Assembly: GCA_963931085.1 (NCBI GenBank)
Contig: OZ006973.1
Location: 1,364,001-1,428,000, forward strand
Reading direction: 5' to 3'
DNA length: 64,000 bases
Origin: UMGS1994 sp944386155
GTDB taxonomy: Bacteria; Bacillota; Clostridia; TANB77; CAG-508
Position 1 is the stretch's first letter. The number at the start of each line of letters is the position of its first letter. Both the position numbers and the translations under genes were made by a program. A model generated the notes under the pieces. The model was not told where the DNA came from. It did no database searches and worked only from the letters and a program-made list of their open reading frames with translations. Positions 1-8,541 of this stretch are shown piece by piece.

Positions 1-287
1 GTCTCAAGCTTAGATTTTATATATTCTATTTCCCTTTTAGTTAGTTTATCTTCTGTTAATAGTTCGTCTATATAATATCTATAACCTTGTTGAGATGGAA
101 TTCTACCAGCTGAAGTATGAGGCTTATCTAAATAACCTGCCTGCTCAAGTTCAGCCATTTCATTTCTAATTGTTGCACTACTACAATTAAGTTCTTTTAC
201 TAGACTTCCTGAACTTACTGGCTCAGCTTTTTCAATATATTCTTCTACTATTGCTTGAAGTATTTTTTTCTTTCTATCGTCAAGCAT
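1..287 (-). CDS. hrcA: Heat-inducible transcription repressor HrcA (N-terminal part, cut by window edge)
   Basis: Only the first 95 codons or so are inside the window; the gene runs off the left edge. The start MLDDRKKKILQAIVEEYI, the segment EPVSSGSLVKE and the winged-helix stretch SSATIRNEMAELE followed by KPHTSAGRIPS are characteristic of HrcA, the repressor that binds CIRCE operators upstream of groE and dnaK operons. The ATG is preceded by a GAGAGGTG ribosome site. Two CIRCE-like inverted repeats lie just upstream, so autoregulation is likely. hrcA often heads a grpE-dnaK-dnaJ operon, which would lie to the left and cannot be seen here. Confidence 0.95.
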   Translation of the reverse strand, partial: MLDDRKKKILQAIVEEYIEKAEPVSSGSLVKELNCSSATIRNEMAELEQAGYLDKPHTSAGRIPSQQGYRYYIDELLTEDKLTKREIEYIKSKLE

Positions 288-303
288 ATTTTCACCTCTC
301 ATA

Positions 304-330
304 TTAGCAAACTTTATTTCCTTTTGCTAA
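304..330. promoter_or_regulatory. CIRCE-like operator, proximal copy
   Basis: TTAGCAAAC, nine bases, then TTTTGCTAA. The 9-9-9 geometry and the outer TTAGCA/TGCTAA match CIRCE (TTAGCACTC-N9-GAGTGCTAA), but the inner bases are AAAC/TTTT instead of CTC/GAG. It lies between the -10 box and the hrcA start codon. Confidence 0.75.
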
Positions 331-339
331 CACAAATAT

Positions 340-366
340 ATTATACCCATTTTTAGCAATTGTCAA
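340..366 (-). promoter_or_regulatory. hrcA promoter
   Basis: On the minus strand a TTGACA -35 box (361-366) and a TATAAT -10 box (340-345) both match consensus exactly. The 15-base spacer is shorter than the usual 17. The -35 box is inside the distal CIRCE-like repeat. Confidence 0.6.
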
Positions 367-379
367 TAGAGATTGCTAA
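353..379. promoter_or_regulatory. CIRCE-like operator, distal copy
   Basis: TTAGCAATT, nine bases, then GATTGCTAA: a second 9-9-9 inverted repeat with CIRCE outer bases. It overlaps the predicted -35 box of hrcA, so bound HrcA would block the promoter. Confidence 0.75.
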
Positions 380-584
380 TTTTTTTTATTTTTATTTAAT
401 TTTTTATCAAATGATAATAGACAGTAAAAAAAATCAATATATAATCATATTTATCATGAGCATGGATACTCCATTTTTCTTTACAGCTTATGATTTACTT
501 TTCAAAAACACTTTGAAATGGATATGCTTTTATAGATACTTTAAAAGATAAGTTTTTTTCTATCTATGCAGAAGTATTTCATGA

Positions 585-620
585 AAAAGAGGGTGGCTCT
601 TATAAGGTCCACCCTCTTTT
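585..620 (-). terminator. Intrinsic terminator after hemW
   Basis: A 12-bp stem, AAAAGAGGGTGG paired with CCACCCTCTTTT, with a U-tract on either strand. It ends the prmC-whiA-hemW operon before hrcA and would also work in the other direction. Confidence 0.85.
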
Positions 621-626
621 TATATT

Positions 627-1757
627 TTATACAAATTCTTCCCAGACTATATTTGCAAAATCTAATCCTTTTTTAGTAAGTTTTATATCATCTAAATCAA
701 CTTCTATTAAATCTTCTTCTACAAGTTTACTAATTTCAAATCTAAAATATAATAATGGATTTAAATTAAACTTTCTTTCAAATTCTGATATAGATACTCC
801 TTCAATTTTTCTTAAACCTAGCATCATATATTCCTTAGCCATTTCTTCTCTATCCATTTTATCTTCTACATTTTTACTTTTAAAATTAAAAATATATTCA
901 GAAAGTATTTTTTTATTTGAGTATCTTACTCCATCTATAAAACTATGAGCTGCTGTGCCAAAACCTAAATATTCTTTTTGTTTCCAACAATTTAAATTAT
1001 GTTTTGATTCAAATCCTTTTCTTGCAAAATTAGATATTTCATAATGTCTATATCCATTTTCTTCTAACTTGTTTTTTATATACCAATACATCTGTCTTTC
1101 AATTTCTTCACTTGGTAAGATATAATCATTATCATTTTCTTTTATTAATTCCTTTATTTTAGTTCCATCTTCAACTATTAAAGAATATGTAGAAATATGT
1201 TCTGGATTTAATTCTATAATATTTTCTAAATCGTTTTCTAAATCTTCTAGCTTCTCATCTGGAAGTGCAAATATTAAGTCAACATTTATATTATTAAAAC
1301 CTAATTTTCTAGCTAAATTATATGTACTTAAAAATTCACTATATGTGTGTATTCTACCAATTTTTTTAAGTAAGATATCATTTGTTGTTTGTAAACCTAT
1401 ACTTAATCTATTTATTCCACACATTTGATATGTCTTTAATTTTTCTTCTGTTATTGTTCCTGGATTTACTTCTAAAGTTATTTCCGCATCAGCTGATATA
1501 TTAAAATTTACTCTTATATTTTCCAAAAGAGTTTTAATATGTTTGCTTTCTAAAAATGATGGAGTTCCGCCTCCAAAATAAACTGTAGTTACTATATGAT
1601 CTTTTGTAAAAGTTTGTGACGTATCTTCAATCTCTTTTTTTACTGTCTCTATATATGAGTCTATTTTTTCAAATTTATTATCATATGATACAAAATCACA
1701 ATAATAACATTTTCTTTTACAAAAAGGTATATGGATATATATTCCTATCTCTTTCAT
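627..1757 (-). CDS. hemW: Radical SAM heme chaperone HemW
   Basis: The protein has 376 residues, the normal HemW length. The N-terminal radical SAM cluster motif is CKRKCYYCDF near residue 13, with CxxxCxxC followed by D-F as in HemW rather than the CxC of HemN. It is followed by YFGGGTPS near residue 61, the conserved glycine-rich SAM segment, and a C-terminal HemN-like domain. HemW binds heme and is proposed to insert it into target proteins; it is not a true coproporphyrinogen oxidase. It is the last gene of the prmC-whiA-hemW operon. Its ribosome site AAGGAAG lies in the last codons of whiA, only 3 bases separating the two genes, which suggests translational coupling. Confidence 0.93.
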   Translation of the reverse strand: MKEIGIYIHIPFCKRKCYYCDFVSYDNKFEKIDSYIETVKKEIEDTSQTFTKDHIVTTVYFGGGTPSFLESKHIKTLLENIRVNFNISADAEITLEVNPGTITEEKLKTYQMCGINRLSIGLQTTNDILLKKIGRIHTYSEFLSTYNLARKLGFNNINVDLIFALPDEKLEDLENDLENIIELNPEHISTYSLIVEDGTKIKELIKENDNDYILPSEEIERQMYWYIKNKLEENGYRHYEISNFARKGFESKHNLNCWKQKEYLGFGTAAHSFIDGVRYSNKKILSEYIFNFKSKNVEDKMDREEMAKEYMMLGLRKIEGVSISEFERKFNLNPLLYFRFEISKLVEEDLIEVDLDDIKLTKKGLDFANIVWEEFV

Positions 1758-1760
1758 ACT

Positions 1761-2612
1761 TTAACTTCCTTTTCTTATTTCATCTGCATATTCTTGAATC
1801 TTTTTAAGTCTATGATTTACTCCTGACTTTCCTATTGGATTTTCTAGCATTTGCCCTAATTCCTTTAAACTAATTTCAGGATTTTCTAATCTTAACTCTG
1901 CAATCTCTACTAAATAATCAGGCATTGAATCAAATTTTTTCATTTTCTTTAAAAACTTAATATCTTCAATTTGTTTTACAGATGCATTAACTATTTTATT
2001 TAGATTTGCTGTCTCACAATTTACAAGTCTATTTACATTATTTCTAGTATCTCTTAATACTCTAATTTCTTCAAAAGAAAGCACAGATTTTGTAGCACCA
2101 ATCAGTGCTAAAAATTTAGAAATCTCTTCACCTTCTTTTATATAAATAGTGTTATTTGATTCTAACAATTTAGTTTTAACGCCAAACATCTTTATTATAT
2201 TTTGTAAATACATTGCATTATCTCTGCTTTTAAGTAATATTTCTAAATGATATTTTTTGTTTGGATCATTTATTGAACCGCTTCCCAAAAAAGCACCTCT
2301 TACTATTGCTTTTAGTTCTTCTTCATCTGAAATCGTTTCTTCTCTTTTTAATTTTGATAATTCTTCTTTTTTTACTTTAGCAACATAAACTTTTCTTCTT
2401 GTTTCTGGTTCATAATCAATCTTTAAATTGAATAGTAGCTTATATAATCTTTCTATATTAAATTCATTTTCAGTAATAAAATAAATATAATCATCTTCTA
2501 CAGTAGTATTTCCAGATAACATATATCCTAATATTTCTGCTTCTACTATTTCTTTTTTGTTATAAATATTTATTTTTCCTAATTCCTCTTTAACATTTGA
2601 TGAAAAAGACAT
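1761..2612 (-). CDS. whiA: DNA-binding protein WhiA
   Basis: 283 residues, a little shorter than the usual 310-320. The N-terminus MSFSSNVKEELGKI, the LAGLIDADG-like core segment RGAFLGSGSINDP and the C-terminal helix-turn-helix SLKELGQMLENPIGKSGVNHR identify WhiA, linked in Firmicutes to cell division and chromosome segregation and in actinobacteria to sporulation. The usual partners rapZ and yvcK are not adjacent; here it lies between prmC and hemW. The start is 2 bases after the prmC stop, with AAAGGGG as ribosome site. Confidence 0.93.
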   Translation of the reverse strand: MSFSSNVKEELGKINIYNKKEIVEAEILGYMLSGNTTVEDDYIYFITENEFNIERLYKLLFNLKIDYEPETRRKVYVAKVKKEELSKLKREETISDEEELKAIVRGAFLGSGSINDPNKKYHLEILLKSRDNAMYLQNIIKMFGVKTKLLESNNTIYIKEGEEISKFLALIGATKSVLSFEEIRVLRDTRNNVNRLVNCETANLNKIVNASVKQIEDIKFLKKMKKFDSMPDYLVEIAELRLENPEISLKELGQMLENPIGKSGVNHRLKKIQEYADEIRKGS

Positions 2613-2614
2613 TT

Positions 2615-3502
2615 TTACCCCTTTCTAGAAACAATTACTCTATCATTATTACTATAATCTTTTATACACTTTATATCAATATAACCATTTTCTCTTAGAA
2701 TCTTTGTTACACTTTCTTTTTGGTTATATCCTATTTCATAACACAAATATCCATTTTTATTTAAATACTTCTTAGAATCTTTAGATATATTTCTATAAAA
2801 ATCTAGTCCATCTACCCCTCCATCTAAAGCAAGTATTGGTTCTTTTTTTACATTTTCATCTAAAGATTTTATTACATTTTTTTCTATATATGGAGGATTT
2901 GAAACAATTAAATCAAATTTAATATCATTAATATTAGAAAATAAATCAGATTCTATAAAAGTAATCTCTACATTATTATTAATAGCATTTTCTTTAGCAA
3001 CTTCTATGGCTTTTTTACTTACATCTGATGCATAAAAATTAATATTATATTTATCCAAATATTTTGCTAAAGAGATTATTATAGCACCTGTACCTGTACA
3101 CATATCTAATATGTTAATTTCTTTATTTTCATTATTCTCAATATTTTCATTATTTATGAAATTATTATAATTATTTTTTACTAAATTTATAACATTTTCT
3201 ACTAATACTTCTGTATCACTTCTTGGTATTAATACATTTTCGTTTACTAAAAATTCAAGTCCCATAAATTCTTGTTTCTTAATTATATATTGTATAGGTT
3301 CATTATTAACTAATCTTTTGATATATGATTTAAATAAACTTTCCTTATCTATGCCAATTTCTTCATCTAAATGGATCATTATATATTCTCTTTTTTTATT
3401 TAAAACATACTCTAATAATAATCTAGTTTTTAATATAGATTCATCAATATTATTTGCATCTAATTCATCTTTTCCATATTTTATTAGATCTTTTATAGTC
3501 AT
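2615..3502 (-). CDS. prmC: Release factor glutamine methyltransferase PrmC
   Basis: 295 residues. The N-terminal helical substrate-recognition domain (residues 1-90) includes EPIQYIIKKQEFMGL and the VNENVLIPRSDTE segment, typical of PrmC/HemK. The SAM domain has LDMCTGTGAIIISLA near residue 130 and the catalytic NPPY motif (VSNPPYIE). The enzyme methylates the glutamine of the GGQ motif in peptide release factors 1 and 2. A GGGAGG ribosome site precedes the ATG. First gene of the operon with whiA and hemW. An insertion rich in Asn/Glu (roughly residues 110-125) separates the two domains. Confidence 0.93.
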   Translation of the reverse strand: MTIKDLIKYGKDELDANNIDESILKTRLLLEYVLNKKREYIMIHLDEEIGIDKESLFKSYIKRLVNNEPIQYIIKKQEFMGLEFLVNENVLIPRSDTEVLVENVINLVKNNYNNFINNENIENNENKEINILDMCTGTGAIIISLAKYLDKYNINFYASDVSKKAIEVAKENAINNNVEITFIESDLFSNINDIKFDLIVSNPPYIEKNVIKSLDENVKKEPILALDGGVDGLDFYRNISKDSKKYLNKNGYLCYEIGYNQKESVTKILRENGYIDIKCIKDYSNNDRVIVSRKG

Positions 3503-3599
3503 TTATATCCTCCCATTTTTCGATATAATTTTACCATCTAAAGCTAAAAAAAGCAATAAAATAAACTCCTCTAGATATTTTCTAGAGAAGCTTAGTATA

Positions 3600-3800
3600 A
3601 ATTTTAATATAAAAACATGCCCCACATTAGCCGTTAATGTAAAGAATTTTTAATGGACCTGTACTCACACAGGTGGGTGCCTTCCTAAGTACTCCTGGGT
3701 TTCTTATATAAATATAAGCATACACGCCATACTCAGAGATTTAAGCTCCCTTCTCCAAACTTGTAGGTTCTAAAAACTCTGTCCTCACGCACCATGCAGG
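3600..3800 (-). ncRNA. Structured non-coding RNA, probably 6S RNA (SsrS)
   Basis: This non-coding stretch is clearly richer in G+C than its surroundings and has strong internal pairing. On the minus strand an ACCT near the 5' end can pair with the AGGT near the 3' end, extended by UUUUUA/UUAAAAA, which makes one long imperfect rod. The two termini (GCAUG and CAUGU) can pair as a closing stem, and a CAUUA-ACGGC-UAAUG hairpin lies near the 3' end. About 190 nt, a rod shape and internal bubbles fit 6S RNA, which binds the housekeeping RNA polymerase. A weak -10 (TAGTAT, 3806-3811) and a separate hairpin near 3569-3588 frame it. I recognise the family by shape and general feel, not by a certain sequence signature. 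SRP RNA, tmRNA and RNase P RNA hallmarks are absent. Confidence 0.5.
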
Positions 3801-4014
3801 GATTAATACTATCTTTTCTTATTTATTTTTAATTATATTATCATACAATAATTTTATTATCAAATATAAAAAAAGTTTTATAAGACTATTATATTTATTT
3901 TTAATATATTTTGCTACATTTTTTATATATTATTCTCACTAATTTATAGCACATTGGTATTTGATTTTTTTATTTATTTTTAGTATCTATTCGTTTGAAA
4001 TTAATTTATGAATA

Positions 4015-4902
4015 CTATTTCTTAAAATCTGGAACATATTTTTCTTCGTTTTCATCTTCAATATAATCTTGCATATATCCATTTTCTATATCTATAGAAA
4101 ATAAATAATCTTCTACTTCTTTATATTCTTCATAATTAATTTTTCTATTAATATCTTCAATTTCTTTTGCTTTATAACTTGGAAAATACTGTGACATAAT
4201 GCTTACATATACATCTTTATCTATATTCTCATTTATCCATGATAACACTTTTTTTGTATTATCTATGTGATTTGGCAAAATTAAATGTCTAATAATTAAT
4301 CCTTTTTCAATTATTCCATATTTATTTAATTTAGGACTACCTACTTGTCTATACATCTCCTTTATTGCATCTTTTGCAACTTCATAATAGTTATCTATCA
4401 AAGATAATCTCTTAGCAAGGTTATTATCTGCATATTTAAAATCTGGAAGATAAATATCTACTAACCCATCTAATAATTTTAATGTTTCTACTTTTTCATA
4501 TCCACTAGTATTATAAAGTATTGGAATATTTAATCCTTTCTCTTTAGCTATTTTAATCGCATCTATTATTTGATACACATATGGAGTTGGTGTAACTAAA
4601 TTTATGTTATTTGCTTTTTTATTTTGAAGCTCAATAAAAATATCAGCTAATTCTTCATCTGAAATTTCTTTTCCGTACTCTTCACTACTTATCTCATAAT
4701 TTTGGCAAAACACACATTTTAAATTACAATTACTAAAAAACACTGTACCAGATCCTAATTTTCCACTTATACATGGTTCCTCATTATAATGAAGAGATGA
4801 TAGTGCATATTTTATATTTTTCCCAGCTCTACATCTTCCTAAAAAACCTTCTTCTCTATTTACATTACAATTAAATGGACATAAATTACATTTTTCTAGC
4901 AT
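4015..4902 (-). CDS. PflX-type radical SAM protein (pyruvate formate-lyase activating enzyme-like)
   Basis: 295 residues. The N-terminal cysteine pattern CNLCPFNC and GRCRAG (residues 5-27) comes before the radical SAM motif CNLKCVFCQNYE near residue 59. The layout matches the COG1313/PflX family, close to AmmeMemoRadiSam proteins, whose substrate is mostly unknown. Segments NLVTPTPYV and DIYLPDFKYAD are conserved in that family. Transcribed alone, after the terminator that ends uraA-upp, with GAGGG as ribosome site. No obvious substrate protein is next to it. Confidence 0.85.
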   Translation of the reverse strand: MLEKCNLCPFNCNVNREEGFLGRCRAGKNIKYALSSLHYNEEPCISGKLGSGTVFFSNCNLKCVFCQNYEISSEEYGKEISDEELADIFIELQNKKANNINLVTPTPYVYQIIDAIKIAKEKGLNIPILYNTSGYEKVETLKLLDGLVDIYLPDFKYADNNLAKRLSLIDNYYEVAKDAIKEMYRQVGSPKLNKYGIIEKGLIIRHLILPNHIDNTKKVLSWINENIDKDVYVSIMSQYFPSYKAKEIEDINRKINYEEYKEVEDYLFSIDIENGYMQDYIEDENEEKYVPDFKK

Positions 4903-4956
4903 ATTAAATCCCTCTTATTTTTTTACATATTATATCACATCAAATCAAGTAAAAAT

Positions 4957-5015
4957 AAAAAGAAGATAGATTAATTAATTTACTTACTTATTTTTAATAA
5001 TCTACCTTCTTTTTT
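4957..5015 (-). terminator. Intrinsic terminator after upp
   Basis: A long imperfect stem (AAAAGAAGATAGATTA against TAATCTACCTTCTTTT) with a U-tract on both strands, between upp and the PflX-like gene. Confidence 0.7.
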
Positions 5016-5120
5016 ATCTTTGTTATTAGAATTATTATTTTGATTTTAATTATTTTGTTTTATATTTTATCTTTCTATTTTATTCTTTTGTTTTATTCTT
5101 CTATTTTATAAAATATTATA

Positions 5121-5747
5121 TTATTTAATACCAAAAATTCTATCTCCTGCATCTCCAAGTCCTGGTACAATATATCCTATCTCATTTAAGTGATCGTCTA
5201 TCTGTGCACAATAAATATCAACATCAGGATAAGCTTCTGTTACTCTTTTTAGTCCCTCTGGAGCTGCTATTAAACATAGAAATTTGATTTTCTTTACTCC
5301 ATCTGCTTTCATCATTTTAATTGCATCTAATGCAGATCCTCCAGTTGCAAGCATTGGATCTAATAATAATACCTCTCTATTTTTTATATCTTTTGGTACT
5401 TTATAATAATATCTTACTGGCTCTAAAGTCTCTTCATTTCTATATAATCCTATAACACCAATTTTGGCATTTGGCACTATTTTAGTAATACCATTTGACA
5501 TACCAAGTCCAGCTCTTAAGATTGGAACAAATGCATATCTATCTTCATTTATTCTTTTTCCTTTAGTCTTAGCCATTGGTGTTTCTACATCTACATCATC
5601 TAAAACTGCATCTTTCATAGCTTCATAACATAAAAACATTGCTATTTCTTCTGCAAGTTCTCTAAACTCTTTTGTTCCAGTAGATTTGTCTCTTAAAATA
5701 GATACTTTATGTAATACTAAAGGATGGTTTAATTCAATAACGCTCAT
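5121..5747 (-). CDS. upp: Uracil phosphoribosyltransferase
   Basis: 208 residues, full length. The PRPP-binding motif DPMLATGGSA lies near residue 130, followed by FLCLIAAPEGL and the C-terminal uracil-binding segment IGYIVPGLGDAGDR. The enzyme makes UMP from uracil and PRPP in the cytosol. It follows the uracil permease gene uraA by about 100 bases, and the pair forms a uracil uptake and salvage unit. An AGAGGTG ribosome site lies before the ATG. Confidence 0.97.
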   Translation of the reverse strand: MSVIELNHPLVLHKVSILRDKSTGTKEFRELAEEIAMFLCYEAMKDAVLDDVDVETPMAKTKGKRINEDRYAFVPILRAGLGMSNGITKIVPNAKIGVIGLYRNEETLEPVRYYYKVPKDIKNREVLLLDPMLATGGSALDAIKMMKADGVKKIKFLCLIAAPEGLKRVTEAYPDVDIYCAQIDDHLNEIGYIVPGLGDAGDRIFGIK

Positions 5748-5849
5748 CTAAACACCTCTTTTCTATATATTATTTATTTTATCTTTCGTGCTTTTGAATT
5801 AATATTTATTTTAATTATTTATCATTTATTACTTGTTTTTACTTTTATT

Positions 5850-7412
5850 TTATTTTTTCTTCTTCTTTTTATTCTGTTTGTTATTTTGATTATTACTATT
5901 ATTATTATTCGAGTTATTGTTTAAATTATTATTTTGACTATTATTTTTATCTTCAGATTTATTTTCTTCTTTAGTATTTTCCGTTTTTTCATCTTTTTTT
6001 AAATCACTTTTTATAGATTTTATTTCTTCTTTTATTTCTATAATATCTTCTTTTATTTTTTTAATTTCTTCTTTAGTTTCTCCTACTTCTACCATTTCAT
6101 CTTTATTTTCTTTATCTTCTTTAGTACTTTCATCTACTTCATTAGGTAATAAAAGGTTTAATAAGATACCTATTACTGCAGCTAAACTCATTCCTGATAT
6201 TGTAACTGATAAATCTCCATGTACTATAGATATTGCAGCGCCACCAAGTCCAAGTACAAGCATTGTTGAAGCAACTATTACATTTTTAGTTTTATTAAAA
6301 TCTATTTGATTTTCAATTAATACTTTTAAACCATTAACTGATATAAAACCATATAAAAGCAATGAAACTCCACCTAAAACTTGATCAGGAATTGTTGTTG
6401 CAAGAGCTGTAAATTTTCCTAAAAATCCAAGTGCTATAGCAATTATAGCTGCAAGTCCAATTACCCATACAGATGCAATTTTTGTCATACCTACTACTGA
6501 AGTATTTTCTCCATATGTTGTATTTGCAGGACCACCTAGAGCACCTGCTACAAATGTTGCGATACCATCTCCTAAAAGAGTTCTATTTAATCCAGGATTT
6601 TTTAATAAATCTCTTCCCATAATAGCACTTAAAGCTGTATGATCGCCTATATGCTCTGCCATTGTTACTAAAGCGATTGGTGCAATTGTAAGAATAGCTG
6701 AGAAATTAATACTATAATGTACAAATGGAATTATAAATTTTGGAACACTGAAAAATGCTGCTTCTGCAACTGGTGTAAAATCTATCATTCCAAGAACTAC
6801 TGCTGTTAAATATCCTGAAACAATTCCAATTAAAAATGGGATTATCTTTAAGAATCCTTTTCCTCTAACTGCAACAATAGCAGTTACTAGAAAAGATACG
6901 AGTGCAACTACTACACCTTTCCATTCTATTGCCCCTTCACCTGCAATTCCAATTTGACCTATTGCAGATGGAGCTAAACCTAAACCTATAATCATAATCA
7001 TTGGACCTATAACAACAGGTGGCAATAATTTATCTATCCATCCTTTACCTATTAATGAAATTATGATTGCAAATACTACATAAATTAAACCTACAACCAT
7101 AATTCCTGTCATTGCTCCTGATATTCCACCTTTTAAATAAGCGGCTGTTATTGGAACAATAAAGGCAAAAGAACTTCCTAAATAAACTGGTGATTTAGCT
7201 TTTGTACATAAAATGTAAATTAAAGTTCCTATACCAGATGTTACTAATGCTACTGGTATTGTAAGTACTTCTGTCCCTGCTGCTGAATTTACTAAGATTG
7301 GTACTAAAATAGTTGCTCCAAACATAGCAAATACGTGTTGGAAAGCAAGTATAATCCACTTTCCAATAGTTGGTTTTTCGTTTACGTCTAATACTAGTTC
7401 TGTTTTACTCAT
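5850..7412 (-). CDS. uraA: Uracil permease with unusual charged C-terminal tail
   Basis: 520 residues. Residues 1-430 are a NCS2-family nucleobase:cation symporter with many membrane spans. Conserved segments include FQHVFAMFGATILVPILV, SPVYLGSSFAFI, AEHIGDHTALS and GGPANTTYGEN. The last ~95 residues are not part of the usual fold: a Glu/Lys-rich stretch able to form a coiled coil (IKKIKEDIIEIKEEIKSIKS) and then an Asn/Gln/Lys-rich tail ending in six lysines, presumably cytosolic. Family members usually stop near 430. The ATG overlaps the stop of an upstream 60-codon leader frame by 4 bases (ATGA), and an attenuator-like hairpin lies about 40 bases upstream. upp follows. Confidence 0.93.
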   Translation of the reverse strand: MSKTELVLDVNEKPTIGKWIILAFQHVFAMFGATILVPILVNSAAGTEVLTIPVALVTSGIGTLIYILCTKAKSPVYLGSSFAFIVPITAAYLKGGISGAMTGIMVVGLIYVVFAIIISLIGKGWIDKLLPPVVIGPMIMIIGLGLAPSAIGQIGIAGEGAIEWKGVVVALVSFLVTAIVAVRGKGFLKIIPFLIGIVSGYLTAVVLGMIDFTPVAEAAFFSVPKFIIPFVHYSINFSAILTIAPIALVTMAEHIGDHTALSAIMGRDLLKNPGLNRTLLGDGIATFVAGALGGPANTTYGENTSVVGMTKIASVWVIGLAAIIAIALGFLGKFTALATTIPDQVLGGVSLLLYGFISVNGLKVLIENQIDFNKTKNVIVASTMLVLGLGGAAISIVHGDLSVTISGMSLAAVIGILLNLLLPNEVDESTKEDKENKDEMVEVGETKEEIKKIKEDIIEIKEEIKSIKSDLKKDEKTENTKEENKSEDKNNSQNNNLNNNSNNNNSNNQNNKQNKKKKKK

Positions 7413-7591
7413 GTTACCCTCCCTATTTTATTAAATTTTTTGCATACAAAAAAATCACTAAATAAATTAGTGATTTTATGTACATTACAATATAAAATTA
7501 AAAATGAAATTAAAAAAATAAATGCAAAAGATGGCAAATCTAATTTGCCTGTTAATTGTGTAATTTTTAAACTTCCCATTATACTTCCCAC
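7409..7591 (-). CDS. Candidate leader peptide of uraA (60 aa)
   Basis: A GTG start at 7591 has an excellent ribosome site (AGAGGTG, 7598-7604, 6 bases away). The frame codes for 60 residues beginning MGSIMGSLKITQLTG, with a hydrophobic stretch LPSFAFIFLISFLILY. It runs straight through the attenuator-like hairpin and ends in a TGA that overlaps the uraA ATG (ATGA). It sits directly downstream of a good promoter. The arrangement suggests that ribosomes on this frame prevent the hairpin from ending transcription and couple translation to uraA. No homologue is known to me, and the frame may matter only by being translated. Confidence 0.5.
   Translation of the reverse strand: MGSIMGSLKITQLTGKLDLPSFAFIFLISFLILYCNVHKITNLFSDFFVCKKFNKIGRVT
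7451..7477 (-). terminator. Attenuator-like terminator in the uraA leader
   Basis: Perfect 11-bp stem (AAAATCACTAA with TTAGTGATTTT, 5-base loop) followed on the minus strand by a run of T. It lies inside the leader peptide frame and about 40 bases before the uraA start, so read-through must be controlled. No PyrR-box signature was recognised. Confidence 0.7.
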
Positions 7592-7620
7592 TTTTTGCAC
7601 CTCTTTTAATTCTTTTTAAA

Positions 7621-7649
7621 ATATTACTATATATAAAAATAAATTGCAA
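7621..7649 (-). promoter_or_regulatory. Promoter of the uraA leader transcript
   Basis: Minus-strand TTGCAA (7644-7649), a 17-base spacer, then TAATAT (7621-7626). Transcription would begin about 10-15 bases before the leader peptide's ribosome site. Confidence 0.6.
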
Positions 7650-7794
7650 GCAGATTTTAAAAATTTATTTTTATATTTTATCTTTTAGTACAAAATGTGA
7701 GCTTTTAGTCATAATTTTATTTTTTTATTGACACGCACTATTAAAATTTTTCTGCATATATTTTGATATATACATTAAACTGGAGGTATATTTA

Positions 7795-8490
7795 ATGTCA
7801 ATTATTTCAATTACTGGATTTTTAACTTTCTTAAGTACCTCTGTATTCTTTTTTGGTTATATATCAAATAATTCTCTATTTCCAGAACCATTATCACTAG
7901 AAGAAGAAAAAAAGTATGTTGAAATGTTTGAAAATGGAAATATTGAAGCTAAAAATATTTTAATAGAAAAAAACTTAAGACTTGTTGCTCATATTGCTAA
8001 GAAATATTCAAATAATAACAATCTAGATGATCTTATCTCTATAGGTACTATTGGTCTTATAAAAGGAATTAATAGCTTTAATTCCTCAAAAGGAGTAAAA
8101 CTCTCTACATATGTTTCAAGATGTATTGATAATGAAATCTTAATGTATATGAGAAGTACAAAAAAATTAAATTCTGAAATATTTTTAAATGAGCCTATTG
8201 GAAGAGATAAAGATGATAATATTGTAACACTACAAGAAATTTTAGAAAATAATGAAAAGAATATTGAGGACTCTGTTGATTTAAAATTAAAAATAAATTT
8301 ATTAAAAGAAAAAATGAATACAATATTAACTGACAGAGAAAAATATATTTTAAATATGAGATTTGGACTTTTAGGGACAAAACCTCAAACTCAAAATCAA
8401 ATAGCAGATACTTTAAATATTTCTAGATCGTATGTATCTAGACTCGAAACAAAAGCTATCGAAAAATTAAGTACAGAATTTCTAAAATAA
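7795..8490 (+). CDS. sigK: RNA polymerase sporulation sigma factor, pro-sigma-K
   Basis: 231 residues. A hydrophobic N-terminal pro-sequence (about residues 1-25, ending in SNNSLFPEPLS) precedes region 2 (LIEKNLRLVAHIAKKY, DLISIGTIGLIKGI) and region 4 with a helix-turn-helix (NQIADTLNISRSYVSRLETKAI). The PLSLEEEKKYVEMFENG segment and RSTKKLNSEIFLNEPIG match sigma-K. Sigma-K drives late mother-cell genes in endospore formation and is activated by removal of the pro-sequence. The gene is continuous, with no skin-type element interrupting it. TGGAGG lies before the ATG; no convincing vegetative promoter is seen upstream. Together with whiA and the general gene set it points to a spore former. 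Confidence 0.93.
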   Translation: MSIISITGFLTFLSTSVFFFGYISNNSLFPEPLSLEEEKKYVEMFENGNIEAKNILIEKNLRLVAHIAKKYSNNNNLDDLISIGTIGLIKGINSFNSSKGVKLSTYVSRCIDNEILMYMRSTKKLNSEIFLNEPIGRDKDDNIVTLQEILENNEKNIEDSVDLKLKINLLKEKMNTILTDREKYILNMRFGLLGTKPQTQNQIADTLNISRSYVSRLETKAIEKLSTEFLK

Positions 8491-8541
8491 TTTCAATTTA
8501 ATAATTATAATTTAAAAAATTAAATAAAATTTTTTATTTTG

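Noticed and set aside
360..551. Small plus-strand open frame between hrcA and hemW
   Set aside because: No ribosome site, low-complexity product, and it overlaps the hrcA promoter and CIRCE repeats.
3600..3800. SRP RNA, tmRNA or RNase P RNA
   Set aside because: No GGAAG tetraloop context of SRP RNA, no tRNA-like ends of tmRNA and no GAGGAAAGTCC of RNase P.
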